Of a DNA stretch of 13,732 bases, positions 1-6,409 are shown piece by piece (position 1 is the stretch's first letter; each line of letters starts with the position of its first letter). Made by a program: the position numbers and the translations under genes. The stretch lies in contig CAYJIX010000055.1 of NCBI GenBank assembly GCA_964370375.1, forward strand, positions 1 to 13,732, given 5' to 3'. The notes beneath the pieces were generated by a model that saw only the letters and a list, made by a program, of their open reading frames with translations, was not told the DNA's origin and searched no databases. This stretch comes from CAYJIX01 sp964370375. GTDB lineage: Bacteria; Desulfobacterota; Desulfovibrionia; Desulfovibrionales; Desulfovibrionaceae.

Positions 1-163
1 CACAGCAAGGAATATGCGCTTGATACGGTGCGTCTTTTTCGCTTTTTGGGGTTGACCAAAGGGATGAAGTGGCAAAGCTTGGCTTGCAAATGAAGTCAAG
101 CACACCCAATTTCTTAACCGTTTGCAGGGTGATGTTGCCGAGCGTGGTGTGGTGTTAGCCTGA
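1..163 (+). other. Doubtful 3' end of an unrecognised gene at the window edge
   Basis: Reading from base 1, one frame is open to a TGA at 91-93 (30 residues). A second frame, open from a stop at 65-67, runs 68-163 and reads plausibly as protein, ending NRLQGDVAERGVVLA. Together they could be the C-terminal end of one gene interrupted by a frameshift near 62-90, or only the first could be real. I do not recognise either peptide. The opposite strand is also open here without a clear start. Evidence is weak because less than 170 bases are visible. Confidence 0.2.
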
Positions 164-384
164 ACCTTCAAATTTATTTTATATGACGCCACCAGATATT
201 ACCCTTAATATGAAGAAAAGCATCTCCCCATTGACGGCTCTTTTGCCTTCTTGTCAAACTACTCGAAGTTTTCGAGTTCTTGCATCCCACTTTAATTCTT
301 TACTTTTAAATATTTATTTGAGGATCATCCACATGTTTTCCTCTGCCATGTAGAGCTCCACTTTAAACACGAACACAGTCTGTC
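164..384. other. Intergenic stretch with no gene seen
   Basis: No reading frame with a ribosome binding site is visible on either strand. The only structure noticed is a short inverted repeat, ACTCGAA-GTT-TTCGAGT (261-277), with 7-bp arms. It is too short, and lacks a T-run, to be called a terminator with confidence. The stretch is AT-rich and looks like ordinary non-coding DNA. Confidence 0.5.
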
Positions 385-463
385 CCAAAAATCCTACTCC
401 TCAAAAATCCTACCCCACCAAAAAATCCCCCCCAAAAAACCTACCCATCACAGCCCTACCCCC
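385..463. repeat. C-rich degenerate direct repeats (CAAAAATCCTACCC type)
   Basis: Four to five imperfect copies of a unit like CAAAAATCCTACCC start near 386, 402, 419, 433 and 453, spaced 14 to 20 bases. The plus strand is almost free of G, so the minus strand carries G-runs, including a run of seven G opposite 427-433. It lies immediately beyond the terminator that ends the minus-strand symporter operon. Function is unknown. It could be a slippage-grown simple repeat. Confidence 0.55.
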
Positions 464-515
464 ACAAAAAAACACAGGACTTTTTCACCATTGAAAAAGC
501 CCTGTGTTTTTGTGT
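463..515 (-). terminator. Bidirectional intrinsic terminator ending the symporter operon
   Basis: The arms at 464-487 and 492-515 are complementary (core CACAGGACTTTTTCA against TGAAAAAGCCCTGTG, one mismatch), with a very short loop. On the minus strand the GC-rich core is followed by a run of seven T opposite 467-473, the expected U-tract. On the plus strand the stem is followed by TTTTTGTG, so it can stop transcription from either side. It lies downstream of the minus-strand genes ending at 649. Confidence 0.8.
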
Positions 516-581
516 ACGACAACATCTGTTGGGAGTTACGGATTTGTGTCGTTAATTCATATCGTCAAAGTGTTTATTTGT

Positions 582-620
582 TCCACAGTACATTCCCCTT
601 GTTATGGAATGCACTGTGGA
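582..620. repeat. 15-bp inverted repeat (isolated palindrome)
   Basis: TCCACAGTACATTCC (582-596) and GGAATGCACTGTGGA (606-620) are inverted copies with one mismatch around a 9-base centre. It lies 28 bases past the stop of the small minus-strand gene at 649-786. No T-run follows on either strand, so it is a poor intrinsic terminator. It may be an mRNA 3'-end stabiliser, a REP-like element or a protein-binding site. Confidence 0.6.
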
Positions 621-648
621 TACGCAGAACGATTATCGTGCCACGCTT

Positions 649-786
649 TTACCAAATCTTCTTATTCTTAACCTCGTTGGCAAAGATTATCAAAATAATC
701 GCTGTCATGCCGCTAAGGCCAAGGATTCCACCCCAAACCATGATTTCAAAAACGCCTTTGCTCATAAGCCATATAGGTGTATCCAT
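649..786 (-). CDS. Small single-pass membrane protein (45 aa), downstream of the symporter
   Basis: The ATG at 786-784 is preceded by AAGGAG six bases upstream, a strong ribosome binding site. The frame runs 45 codons to a TAA at 651-649. The protein begins MDTPIWLMSKGVFEIMVWGG. It has one hydrophobic stretch at about residues 14-36 (containing MTAIILIIF) and ends in a lysine-rich tail, NEVKNKKIW, as expected for one membrane helix with a cytoplasmic C-terminus. The gene starts 24 bases after the symporter stop and lies before the operon terminator, so the two are almost certainly co-transcribed. I do not recognise the family. By analogy with small proteins encoded beside sodium:solute symporters it may be an accessory subunit, but that is inference. 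It is short enough to be missed by most gene callers. Confidence 0.7.
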   Translation of the reverse strand: MDTPIWLMSKGVFEIMVWGGILGLSGMTAIILIIFANEVKNKKIW

Positions 787-810
787 ACTAAACTCCTTGT
801 GTGTAAAACA

Positions 811-2256
811 TTATTTTCTAAGGCTCATGGCTTCTTCATTTTCAATGGTGAAGCGATTCCAGTCAAAATTGTCGGGCTTCATTTTGGTATACACTAACAA
901 AACGATACCTGATACGGCAATACTAAATACCGACGGGCAGTAGGGGCCGATGAAGAAATACGACCACACGCCAACGCCAGTGCCAAGCAAGATTGCCCAA
1001 AAGCTTCCTTCGCTGCTGGTATCTTTATTAAAAATACCATAGGTCAACGGGAAGATAACAGAGGCAATAAGGGGCCCTGTGAGTAAAAGGATCATGTACA
1101 TGGACATGTCGCGATTCCAGGCAAGGGCAACAGCTGCAAAGCCCAGGATTACAATAACATATCTTGCAATGCGCATCATTTCTGCGTCAGAAATGTCCTT
1201 TTTAAACATTTGCTGATAGAAATCTTTGACCAAAATTGACGCTGTTGAAGTGAACAGGCTGGCCAAGGTTGACGAAAGTGAAGCAAACACAATGAAAAAT
1301 ACCAGTACAGCACCGCTTGTGCCAAACATGTTTGACGCCACAATGGGGAATATCATGTTAACTTGCGGAATGGCATAGTCATTGGCAATGGCAATAAAGG
1401 CAATAAGGCCCGTCAAAACAGGAATGGTCATCCACGTAATGGCAGCCAAGGTAAAGGCCTTGGTCACAACCTGCGGACGCATGGAGAAAAGCCGTTGCCA
1501 CCACAAGGCACCGATAAACACTTCGGCAATGCCAAATACCCAGTTGTTCCACGCATACAACAAGCCGTTTGGCTGGAGCAGGTTCAAGTTTTCAGGCTTT
1601 TTGCTCAGCACCTTGTCATAAATTTCGCCGGGGCTCGTTGTGGAAAAGGCCAAGACAACCACCACAAGCAGTGTGAAGATGATAATGAGCGATTGTATAA
1701 AGTCTGTGCCGATAACAGCGCGCATCCCACCAAGGAAGGTGTACACCACACAAATGGCAATAACAGCAATCATGCCCATGTGATAATCAACGCCGGCCAA
1801 AGCTTCAAGCAATAAGCCGCCGCCCTTGGCCTGTGTCACCAAAAAGCCAAGAGTGTAAAGACACACAACAATAAGATATAAAATCCATACCTTACGTCCA
1901 AAGCGAACACGCATAAAATCGCCTGCTGTAAAACCGTTGGGCATAAGGGCTTTGATACGGCGACCAATGGGGATGAATAAAATAATCCCGGGGGCCGCCA
2001 TGGCATAGCCAATCATACCCCAAACACCAAGGTTAAAGCCAAGCTCAGGGGCGCTCATGGCAGTATTGCCTGTAACCCATGAGGCCATGATGGTGGTGAT
2101 GGCTAACGCAAGCCCCACACCACGGCCTGCAAAAAGAAAGTCGTCGGTGCTTTTATTTTTTCTGCTCCAAAAATAGCCAAGGGCAATCCAAGCCACCCCA
2201 AAACATACGACCAGCGTCCAAATGGTGCCCGGTTCAAGAAATTTTTGCATTTCCAT
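811..2256 (-). CDS. Sodium:solute symporter (SSS/SSF family)
   Basis: This 481-aa inner-membrane protein should couple sodium entry to uptake of a small organic solute. About 13 hydrophobic segments span the length, as usual for the family. The SSF signature is clear as GGMRAVIGTDFIQ at residues 176-188. A serine/threonine-rich helix, FASLSSTLASLF (324-335), matches the TM8 region that carries the Na2 sodium site in characterised members. Family hallmarks FLFAGRGVG (40-48) near the N-terminus and YTLGFLVTQAKGGG (134-147) are also present. The ATG at 2256 is chosen because AAGGA lies nine bases upstream; a second in-frame ATG at 2250 would be farther away. The gene sits 48 bases after a 42-codon membrane-protein gene and 24 bases before a 45-codon one. 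Family assignment is secure; the substrate cannot be predicted. Confidence 0.93.
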   Translation of the reverse strand: MEMQKFLEPGTIWTLVVCFGVAWIALGYFWSRKNKSTDDFLFAGRGVGLALAITTIMASWVTGNTAMSAPELGFNLGVWGMIGYAMAAPGIILFIPIGRRIKALMPNGFTAGDFMRVRFGRKVWILYLIVVCLYTLGFLVTQAKGGGLLLEALAGVDYHMGMIAVIAICVVYTFLGGMRAVIGTDFIQSLIIIFTLLVVVVLAFSTTSPGEIYDKVLSKKPENLNLLQPNGLLYAWNNWVFGIAEVFIGALWWQRLFSMRPQVVTKAFTLAAITWMTIPVLTGLIAFIAIANDYAIPQVNMIFPIVASNMFGTSGAVLVFFIVFASLSSTLASLFTSTASILVKDFYQQMFKKDISDAEMMRIARYVIVILGFAAVALAWNRDMSMYMILLLTGPLIASVIFPLTYGIFNKDTSSEGSFWAILLGTGVGVWSYFFIGPYCPSVFSIAVSGIVLLVYTKMKPDNFDWNRFTIENEEAMSLRK

Positions 2257-2304
2257 GTGATTAGATCCTTACATGTAAAAGTTAAAAGCTTAATGACGGA
2301 TATC

Positions 2305-2433
2305 CTAGACAGAAGGATCGTACGGATCTTTATTTTTCCACTTGGCACTGCCTTTAAACAATACGGCTAGGTGCCAGATGGACACGCCCATACCAATGAA
2401 AAAAATAACCATGGTTCCGGAAAAACTGCTCAT
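2305..2433 (-). CDS. Small membrane protein (42 aa), likely symporter accessory protein
   Basis: The frame is open from farther upstream, but the start is set at the ATG at 2433-2431, because AGGAGG stands four bases before it. The product begins MSSFSGTMVIFFIGMGVSIW. It has one membrane helix at about residues 7-26 and a polar tail containing KWKNKDPYDP. It precedes the symporter gene by 48 bases on the same strand. Small single-helix proteins encoded directly next to sodium:solute symporters are a known class annotated as symporter small accessory proteins. Size, position and topology fit, although I cannot confirm the family by search. The likely role is assembly or modulation of the symporter in the inner membrane. 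Confidence 0.8.
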   Translation of the reverse strand: MSSFSGTMVIFFIGMGVSIWHLAVLFKGSAKWKNKDPYDPSV

Positions 2434-2556
2434 ACATCCTCCTATTTCCCTGTTTGTGAGCTTTAATTTCCAAACATTATGGCATGCAAAAAAATGCAGC
2501 CTCCCCTTTAACATGTATCAGCCAGCTAACAATAGTAGCCAGGCTGTTATGGCCTT

Positions 2557-3513
2557 TTATGGTGCAAGCTTGATTTGTACTTCACGCATGGCATTGGCGT
2601 GTATGACAACGCCATCTTCCATGGTGACAATGGGTTCAAAATTGACCTTGCCAAGGTACTGTCCCTCAGCCATGACCGGCGTTCCAAGGTACAGGACAGC
2701 CGCCTCCACATGCCCTTTCAAAAGCTGTGTATCAGCTGTAACAATACGAACGATCCGCCCGCCTTTGTCACAATAAACAGCGTCCTCAGCCCCTGCCTCA
2801 ACGGTAAGGCCGGATACAAGGGTTACCGACTTGGCAGATTGCGTATGCGCCACTGAAGTTTCTAAAGCGATCTCGGCAGCTAAATGCGACAACAACGAAT
2901 CGCGGTAAAAATGCGGTGTCATGGCGTTGTGCAGCACATGAACCCTTGTGGCTCCATCAGGCGAAACGGCCTGCCATTGGCCCACATCAGGCCGACTGTC
3001 CACACGCTTGGAATTGCGCGAATACATGTTTTTGCTGCAATCAATGGCAATAAAGCCCGCATCGCATTGAGGATTGGCATCAAGCACGCGGTCAACCGAT
3101 TGCTGTATTGTTTCGCCTTGAATAAGGCCGCTTAAGACATCTTGGTTCAGCACCATCCCATTCACCCCTTTTGTGTGGGGCGACCTATGGCCTGTCACAA
3201 GGCCAACATTGGGTGCTGCTGCAATAAATTTTGAAAGGGGGTCAGGACGGTCAGGCCCACTTGTAATGACGCCTGCTATCTCGCATGCTGCAATGTCCGA
3301 CGGCGGTGCGGTAAGAAGCCTTGTTCCATCACTAAAAAGCGTCCTGCTGCCACCGCGCTGCGTTTCAGCGCGAAAGATCTGACCTTGGGCATCAATGGCA
3401 ACAAATGTTACAAAACCGCCAATGGAGCCTGATGCGATTTTTTCCACCGCTTGCATGGCATCAAATACGGCTTTTCCTGCCTGTGGGCCAACAACTCCAA
3501 TAGCTAATGTCAT
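2557..3513 (-). CDS. Conserved uncharacterised protein, possibly DUF6963-like
   Basis: The frame is open to 3654, but translation most likely begins at the ATG at 3513-3511, giving 318 aa. AGGTGG lies five bases before that ATG, the upstream residues look non-conserved, and a promoter occupies the upstream part. The protein starts MTLAIGVVGPQAGKAVFDAM, followed by GSIGGFVTFVAID (29-41). No signal peptide or membrane helix is evident, so it is probably cytoplasmic. The opening resembles, from memory, an uncharacterised family catalogued as DUF6963 and, more distantly, Ntn-hydrolase-like folds such as DUF1028; I could not test either. It is the first gene of the minus-strand set, 123 bases before the small symporter protein, with no clear terminator between. 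That suggests it acts on the transported solute or a derivative. No reaction can be assigned. Confidence 0.75.
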   Translation of the reverse strand: MTLAIGVVGPQAGKAVFDAMQAVEKIASGSIGGFVTFVAIDAQGQIFRAETQRGGSRTLFSDGTRLLTAPPSDIAACEIAGVITSGPDRPDPLSKFIAAAPNVGLVTGHRSPHTKGVNGMVLNQDVLSGLIQGETIQQSVDRVLDANPQCDAGFIAIDCSKNMYSRNSKRVDSRPDVGQWQAVSPDGATRVHVLHNAMTPHFYRDSLLSHLAAEIALETSVAHTQSAKSVTLVSGLTVEAGAEDAVYCDKGGRIVRIVTADTQLLKGHVEAAVLYLGTPVMAEGQYLGKVNFEPIVTMEDGVVIHANAMREVQIKLAP

Positions 3514-3571
3514 GACATCCACCTTTGTGTTGAGTGCTGTTTTTGCAAAATAGCGAGCTTGATTTTGTTCT

Positions 3572-3600
3572 TGTCTACATCTTTTGTTAAGATGTGTCAA
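3572..3600 (-). promoter_or_regulatory. Promoter for the minus-strand symporter operon
   Basis: On the minus strand a perfect -35, TTGACA (3600-3595), is followed after exactly 17 bases by TAGACA (3577-3572), a weak -10. Transcription would start near 3565, leaving a leader of about 50 bases before the ATG at 3513. The consensus -35 with a poor -10 and an overlapping dyad suggests a regulated promoter. Confidence 0.5.
3577..3595. promoter_or_regulatory. Operator-like dyad within the operon promoter
   Basis: ACATCTT (3577-3583) and AAGATGT (3589-3595) form a perfect 7-bp inverted repeat around TTGTT. The dyad fills the spacer between the -35 and -10 elements, touching both. That is a classic position for a repressor, or for a spacer-binding activator. 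As RNA it could fold, but it lies upstream of the expected start site, so a DNA-binding role is more likely. Confidence 0.5.
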
Positions 3601-3604
3601 GTAA

Positions 3605-3621
3605 TGTAATAAAAAATTACA
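3605..3621. promoter_or_regulatory. Second dyad, TGTAAT-N5-ATTACA
   Basis: A perfect 6-bp inverted repeat with a five-A centre lies five bases upstream of the -35 of the minus-strand promoter. Its position fits an activator site for that operon. The same 5-base centre as the neighbouring dyad is notable, though the arm sequences differ. Being AT-rich, it could also occur by chance. Confidence 0.35.
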
Positions 3622-3761
3622 AAACATCGAACTATTCAGACAATCTTTTTCCATGGCCTTTATATCATTACATATGTTAGTGGCTTTTTCAGTAGGTACT
3701 GTGCGCTATTGGTAAGGTTTTGCGCATGTTTCTTACATGTTTTGGACGGACTGGATTTTTC

Positions 3762-3767
3762 TATAAT
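3762..3767 (+). promoter_or_regulatory. -10 element (TATAAT) of the two-component operon
   Basis: A perfect TATAAT lies 32 bases before the response-regulator ATG, giving a short leader of about 26 bases. The nearest -35-like hexamer, TTGGAC (3742-3747), is only 14 bases away, too short for good sigma-70 recognition. The promoter may therefore depend on an activator, possibly the response regulator itself. Confidence 0.5.
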
Positions 3768-3799
3768 TTTTTGTTACAAAAGATTTGGGAGGATTTGTT

Positions 3800-4492
3800 A
3801 TGAAAAACATCCTTTTGATCGATGACGACACATCGCTTTGTGACGTTTTAGTAGAATATTTGGGGCTTGAAGGCTTTGCATGTCAAACCATGTTCAGCGT
3901 TCCGGACAGCACAGAATGGCTTGAGAAGGCAGCACGTTTTGACGTTATCATTCTTGACGTTATGCTGGCAGGAAAATCAGGTTTTGATGTGCTGAGGCAA
4001 CTCAAAGCTTACGAGCCTTCTATGAATATTCCTGTGATCATGCTTTCTGCCAAAGGAGATGAAACCAGTCGCGTTGTAGGGCTTGAGCTTGGTGCTGACG
4101 ATTACATTGCAAAACCTTTTAGCAGTCGGGAGCTTATCGCGCGTATCGGTGCTGTAAGCAGGCGTTTTTATGCCAAACCTACTGTATATCGTCATGGAAC
4201 TTTGGTATTAAATGTGCCTGCGCGACTGTTAAGTATTGCCGACGTTGAGATTGCTTTAACAGCCGTTGAGGCCCAGCTTATGGAATGTTTGCTGCAAACA
4301 CCAGGTCAGCCTGTTTCGCGGGATCATTTGTCGCAAGCGTGTTTAGGTCATGGGAACAATCAATCTGAACGCGCTGTTGACATGCACATCAGCCGTATTC
4401 GCAAAAAGCTGGAACAGAGCGGCGAGCCGGACATTTTGCGCAGTGTACGCGGCAAAGGCTATGCCTTTGACACGGCAGAGGCCATGGCATGA
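3800..4492 (+). CDS. OmpR/CpxR-type response regulator
   Basis: This 230-aa protein is the output half of a two-component system. It has a receiver domain at about residues 1-120 and a winged-helix DNA-binding domain at about 128-226. The acidic pocket (D8-D10), phospho-acceptor D53 in IILDVMLAG, S83 in IMLSAK and K105 in DDYIAKPF are all present, so it should be phosphorylatable. The C-terminal half shows the OmpR pattern (LTAVEAQLMECLL, RAVDMHISRIRKKLE, LRSVRGKGYAF). The start is the ATG at 3800, because GGGAGG stands seven bases upstream; an in-frame TTG at 3785 lies before that site and is unlikely. It overlaps the kinase gene by four bases (ATGA), showing translational coupling. It probably controls the divergent symporter operon and perhaps its own promoter, which is inferred from position. 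Confidence 0.95.
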   Translation: MKNILLIDDDTSLCDVLVEYLGLEGFACQTMFSVPDSTEWLEKAARFDVIILDVMLAGKSGFDVLRQLKAYEPSMNIPVIMLSAKGDETSRVVGLELGADDYIAKPFSSRELIARIGAVSRRFYAKPTVYRHGTLVLNVPARLLSIADVEIALTAVEAQLMECLLQTPGQPVSRDHLSQACLGHGNNQSERAVDMHISRIRKKLEQSGEPDILRSVRGKGYAFDTAEAMA

Positions 4493-5832
4493 GAATGTCC
4501 AGATATTGGCGACGCCTGCCCTATTTTTGGAAAGTGTATTTTATGGTGGCGGCGTACCTTGTTGCCATTGTGCTTGCGGCAAAAGCAGGTGAATTATGGC
4601 TCAACAACCTTATTATCAATTCCAAAACTCTTGAAGGGCAGGTGCATTGGCTTGCCAATGCCTATTTGGAGAAAAAGGAAACTGACAAAGGCTTTGCAAA
4701 AACATTGCAAAACCACGGGCTGGCTGTATATGATATGTATGGCGAAGACCGAGCAGTTCCGCCCTCGGTCCTTGGGCTTGCTGTTGGCCGTGTCAAATTG
4801 AACAGAACCTTTGCTGTTATCCAAGACCAAGGCTGGCTAAGCTGTGCTGTCATGATGCCCGATAAAAACATTGTGGCCTTTGGCATTGCGGCTTTTTCCC
4901 TTCCTTGGGCCACGGAATTGATCATTTGGACCATCATCATCATTGTGCCTACAGCTGTTGCAACCTTATATTTTGCGCGCAGTATTATTCGTCCTTTGAC
5001 CAATTTAACGGCACAAGCACGCTCACTCACTGGCGGTGATTTGCGCGCCAGAATCACCCCTTCAAATTCAGGCTATGCAGAAATAACGACCCTTGAACGC
5101 ACCTTCAACCAAATGGCCATTCGGCTTGAATCTGTTTTGGAGGCTGAACGGCGTTTACTTGCTGAAATTTCACATGAATTGCGATCTCCTTTGACCCGTA
5201 TGAACGTGCTGGCCGAAATTTTAAAAAAACAATACCCAGAAACTGCAAGCTCTTACCTTGAACGTGTGGAAAAAGAAATCGTTCTTATGAACGCCCTTGT
5301 GGGGGAATTGCTCCAACAGGCCAGAGAACACCAATTTCAAACCCATGTGAGCATGTTTGACCTTACCGTCATGCTCAACGATTTAGCGGTTGAACACGTA
5401 TTGGGCTTTCGCCATGAGGACAAAAACATTGTTGTGCGCCAAAAAGACAGCGTGCTTTTTTTAGGGGATCGCGTCTGGCTACAAAAAGCCTTTGGCAATG
5501 TGATTCAAAACGCCCTGTCATTTACAGCGCCATCTACAACCATTGATATTGACATTGCATTACAAGAGACTGCTATTTTCGTGACGGTTCGCGATTATGG
5601 CCCCGGTGTGCCTAACAGTATGCTGCATGAAATTTTTCGCCCATTTTGTTATAATGTTGATGGCAGTAGCTATAACGGAAATACCGGCCTTGGCCTTGAT
5701 ATTGCGCGCCGCGCGGTTATGCTGCACCATGGAACCATTACTGCACAAAACATGCACCCGGGTCTTGCCATCACCATCACTTTACCCAATAACGTTGGCG
5801 ACGATATGCTTTTTGATATGGAAGAAACATAA
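4489..5832 (+). CDS. CpxA-like sensor histidine kinase
   Basis: This 447-aa inner-membrane kinase phosphorylates the response regulator encoded just before it. Domain order: membrane helix at about 12-33, a periplasmic sensor region of roughly 105 residues, membrane helix at about 141-163, HAMP linker (164-215), then the HisKA domain with phospho-acceptor H229 in EISHELRSPLTRMN. The ATP-binding domain follows, with N337 and N341 (N box), DYGPGVP (369-375), IFRPF (382-386) and NTGLGL (398-403). All catalytic motifs are intact. The HisKA sequence resembles CpxA. The sensor region is not recognisable, so the signal is unknown. The start overlaps the regulator stop as ATGA. About 93 bases separate its stop from the RidA gene. 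Confidence 0.95.
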   Translation: MRMSRYWRRLPYFWKVYFMVAAYLVAIVLAAKAGELWLNNLIINSKTLEGQVHWLANAYLEKKETDKGFAKTLQNHGLAVYDMYGEDRAVPPSVLGLAVGRVKLNRTFAVIQDQGWLSCAVMMPDKNIVAFGIAAFSLPWATELIIWTIIIIVPTAVATLYFARSIIRPLTNLTAQARSLTGGDLRARITPSNSGYAEITTLERTFNQMAIRLESVLEAERRLLAEISHELRSPLTRMNVLAEILKKQYPETASSYLERVEKEIVLMNALVGELLQQAREHQFQTHVSMFDLTVMLNDLAVEHVLGFRHEDKNIVVRQKDSVLFLGDRVWLQKAFGNVIQNALSFTAPSTTIDIDIALQETAIFVTVRDYGPGVPNSMLHEIFRPFCYNVDGSSYNGNTGLGLDIARRAVMLHHGTITAQNMHPGLAITITLPNNVGDDMLFDMEET

Positions 5833-5925
5833 ACATTGCTCGTATTGACGCACAGGCAAACTAACGGTAAGCAATAACTACATAGGCCAGCAACACGCCG
5901 CAACCCTATAACCCCATTATATAGT

Positions 5926-6294
5926 ATGAAACAAGAAATCCGCACCCCCCTTGCGCCGCTACCAAGCGCGCCGTATTCCCAAGGTCTGCGCGTGGGCAAC
6001 CGCGTGTACGTTTCAGGGCAACGCCCTGTTGATGCTGCCACAGGCAATGTGGTGGAAGGCTTTGAAAACCAGGTCCACCAGGTCCTAACCAATGTACGCC
6101 ATGTGCTGGAAGCTGCCGATTATACCATGGATGACGTGGTAAAAGTCAACATCTATCTTGCCGATCTTAAAGACTTTTTTACCATGAATGCCATTTATGG
6201 TGAGTATTTTAACGCACCCTACCCCATCCGCACCACAGTGGGCGTTGCCCTGCGTGATATTTTAATAGAAATAGATGTCATTGCAGAACGGTAG
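5926..6294 (+). CDS. RidA/YjgF-family enamine/imine deaminase
   Basis: This 122-aa cytosolic protein belongs to the Rid family, whose members form trimers and hydrolyse reactive 2-aminoacrylate-type enamines and imines to 2-keto acids and ammonia. Key residues line up with E. coli RidA: Y17 in APYSQG, SGQ (30-32), N88, R102 (equivalent to Arg105) in IRTTVGVAL, and E115 (equivalent to Glu120) in LIEIDVIAE. An archetypal deaminase is therefore likely. No Shine-Dalgarno sequence precedes the ATG. A TATAAC hexamer at 5907-5912 lies 13 bases upstream, so a nearly leaderless transcript is possible. It follows the kinase gene on the same strand and ends at a strong terminator. The context suggests protection during catabolism of an amino compound brought in by the neighbouring symporter. 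Confidence 0.92.
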   Translation: MKQEIRTPLAPLPSAPYSQGLRVGNRVYVSGQRPVDAATGNVVEGFENQVHQVLTNVRHVLEAADYTMDDVVKVNIYLADLKDFFTMNAIYGEYFNAPYPIRTTVGVALRDILIEIDVIAER

Positions 6295-6315
6295 AAACCT
6301 TTTGATGCCATTACA

Positions 6316-6358
6316 AAGATAAAACGCGTTGCCAAAGTTTGGCAACGCGTTTTATCTT
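6316..6358. terminator. Bidirectional terminator with perfect 21-bp arms
   Basis: The sequence from 6316 to 6336 (core AACGCGTTGCCAAA) is repeated exactly in inverse at 6338-6358 around a single G. The GC-rich core is flanked by AAGATAAAA and TTTTATCTT, giving a U-rich tail on both strands. It lies 21 bases past the RidA stop on the plus strand and 51 bases past the nadD stop on the minus strand, so it serves converging transcripts. Confidence 0.9.
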
Positions 6359-6409
6359 GATACCACTCCCCCTTTCGGGCGTTTATGCATCTTAACTCCA
6401 ACACCTTCC

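Noticed and set aside
491..943. 150-codon plus-strand open frame overlapping the symporter end
   Set aside because: It starts inside the terminator stem, is antisense to the symporter and the 45-aa gene, and reads as unstructured sequence.
1363..1815. 150-codon plus-strand open frame inside the symporter gene
   Set aside because: It is the antisense shadow of a well-supported membrane transporter and has no start signals of its own.
3514..3654. N-terminal extension of the 318-aa protein to a start at 3654
   Set aside because: The extension contains the promoter and both dyads, reads as non-conserved sequence, and a better start with AGGTGG exists at 3513.
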